DNA of 34,736 nt from Gemmatimonadota bacterium (GTDB lineage Bacteria > Gemmatimonadota > Gemmatimonadetes > Gemmatimonadales > Gemmatimonadaceae). The notes under the pieces are model-generated. The model worked only from the letters and a program-made list of their open reading frames with translations, did no database searches and was not told where the DNA came from. Position 1 is the stretch's first letter. The number at the start of each line of letters is the position of its first letter. The translations under genes and the position numbers were made by a program. The stretch is from assembly GCA_016874035.1 (NCBI GenBank), contig VGVM01000027.1:1-34736 (forward strand). Reading direction: 5' to 3'. Shown here in pieces: positions 34,357 through 34,736 of this stretch.

Positions 34357-34736
34357 TTTCTACGACACGCTTGGCCTTCCGCGCACGGCGACCGACGACG
34401 ACATCAAGCAGGCGTATCGTCGCCTCGCGATGCAGTACCACCCCGACAAGAACGGCGGGGCCAAGGACGCCGAGGAGAAGTTCAAGGCGGTGACGGAGGC
34501 GTACGACACGCTGCGCGATCCGCAGAAACGCGCGGCGTACGATCGCTACGGCGAGGCCGGGTTGCGCGGTGCCGGGCCGGCAGGCGGGTTCCACCACGTG
34601 GACCTCTCCGAAGCACTGAACATCTTCATGCGGGACTTCGGGCTCGGCGACTTGTTCGCCGGCGCCGCCGGCGGTCGGCCGTCGAACGGCCCGCGCGCTG
34701 GAGCGGACGTGAAGGTGGACCTCCACCTGACGCTCG
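34349..34736 (+). CDS. dnaJ: Chaperone protein DnaJ, N-terminal part
   Basis: The start ATG overlaps the hrcA stop by eight bases (ATGGCTGA), and the gene runs off the right edge after 129 codons. Residues 1-70 are a J domain: [21 protein letters not shown], the HPD triad at 31-33, [23 protein letters not shown] Gly-rich linker follows ([13 protein letters not shown], then [17 protein letters not shown]), and the visible end [11 protein letters not shown] starts client-binding domain I of DnaJ. It is the co-chaperone of DnaK and is coupled to its likely regulator. Confidence 0.93.
   Translation, partial: MADFYDTLGLPRTATDDDIKQAYRRLAMQYHPDKNGGAKDAEEKFKAVTEAYDTLRDPQKRAAYDRYGEAGLRGAGPAGGFHHVDLSEALNIFMRDFGLGDLFAGAAGGRPSNGPRAGADVKVDLHLTL

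Overview
The window is high-GC bacterial chromosome from a Gram-negative (diderm) organism. Evidence for two membranes includes a heptose-kinase gene, several lipoprotein signal peptides, predicted outer-membrane beta-barrels and an ExbB/ExbD-type motor. The gene style (alanine/arginine-rich proteins, signal peptides ending in AQ/AQA, dense overlapping operons) fits Gemmatimonadota best. That placement is inference; no rRNA or marker alignment was possible.

Region 1 (1-13291) is a surface-polysaccharide locus. From the left edge it holds the end of a GT4 glycosyltransferase, then a minus-strand block: GT2 glycosyltransferase, WecA/MraY-type phosphoglycosyl transferase, and a methyltransferase. 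A long plus-strand operon follows: WcaJ-type initiating transferase, DegT-family aminotransferase, an E1-alpha/E1-beta thiamine-diphosphate enzyme pair, rmlB, rmlA, rmlC and gmd. It ends with a minus-strand methyltransferase and a DegT-fold enzyme whose PLP lysine is replaced by histidine (ColD-type 3-dehydratase signature). Together these should make dTDP- and GDP-linked 6-deoxy sugars, possibly a 3,6-dideoxy sugar and a two-carbon-branched sugar. No rmlD, flippase or polymerase is visible.

Region 2 (13346-14582) is a junction: two minus-strand tRNA genes, Val(CAC) and a CAT-anticodon tRNA probably of the Ile2 type, flank a diheme cytochrome c lipoprotein resembling TsdA. Base composition rises visibly after this point.

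Region 3 (14706-26779) is the most interesting part. Ten co-oriented genes, mostly joined by overlapping stop/start codons, encode three predicted outer-membrane barrels (two are tandem paralogues with coiled-coil tails), a periplasmic coiled-coil protein, a 1526-residue repeat protein, a small Q-rich secreted protein, one ExbB/TolQ/MotA-type stator protein, two ExbD/TolR-type proteins, a TonB-like protein with an AgmX/GltJ-like C-terminal domain, and a lipoprotein with a related domain. This parts list resembles the myxobacterial Agl-Glt machinery and suggests a proton-motive-force-driven, envelope-spanning machine not obviously equal to Tol-Pal or Exb-TonB. A third copy of the Cys-pair domain lies nearby on the minus strand (28888-29382).

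Region 4 (26856-34736) is mainly housekeeping: heptose-phosphate kinase, asparaginase of the Rhizobium etli type, the minus-strand lipoprotein, a carboxymuconolactone-decarboxylase-like protein, obg, dprA, hemW, hrcA and the start of dnaJ.
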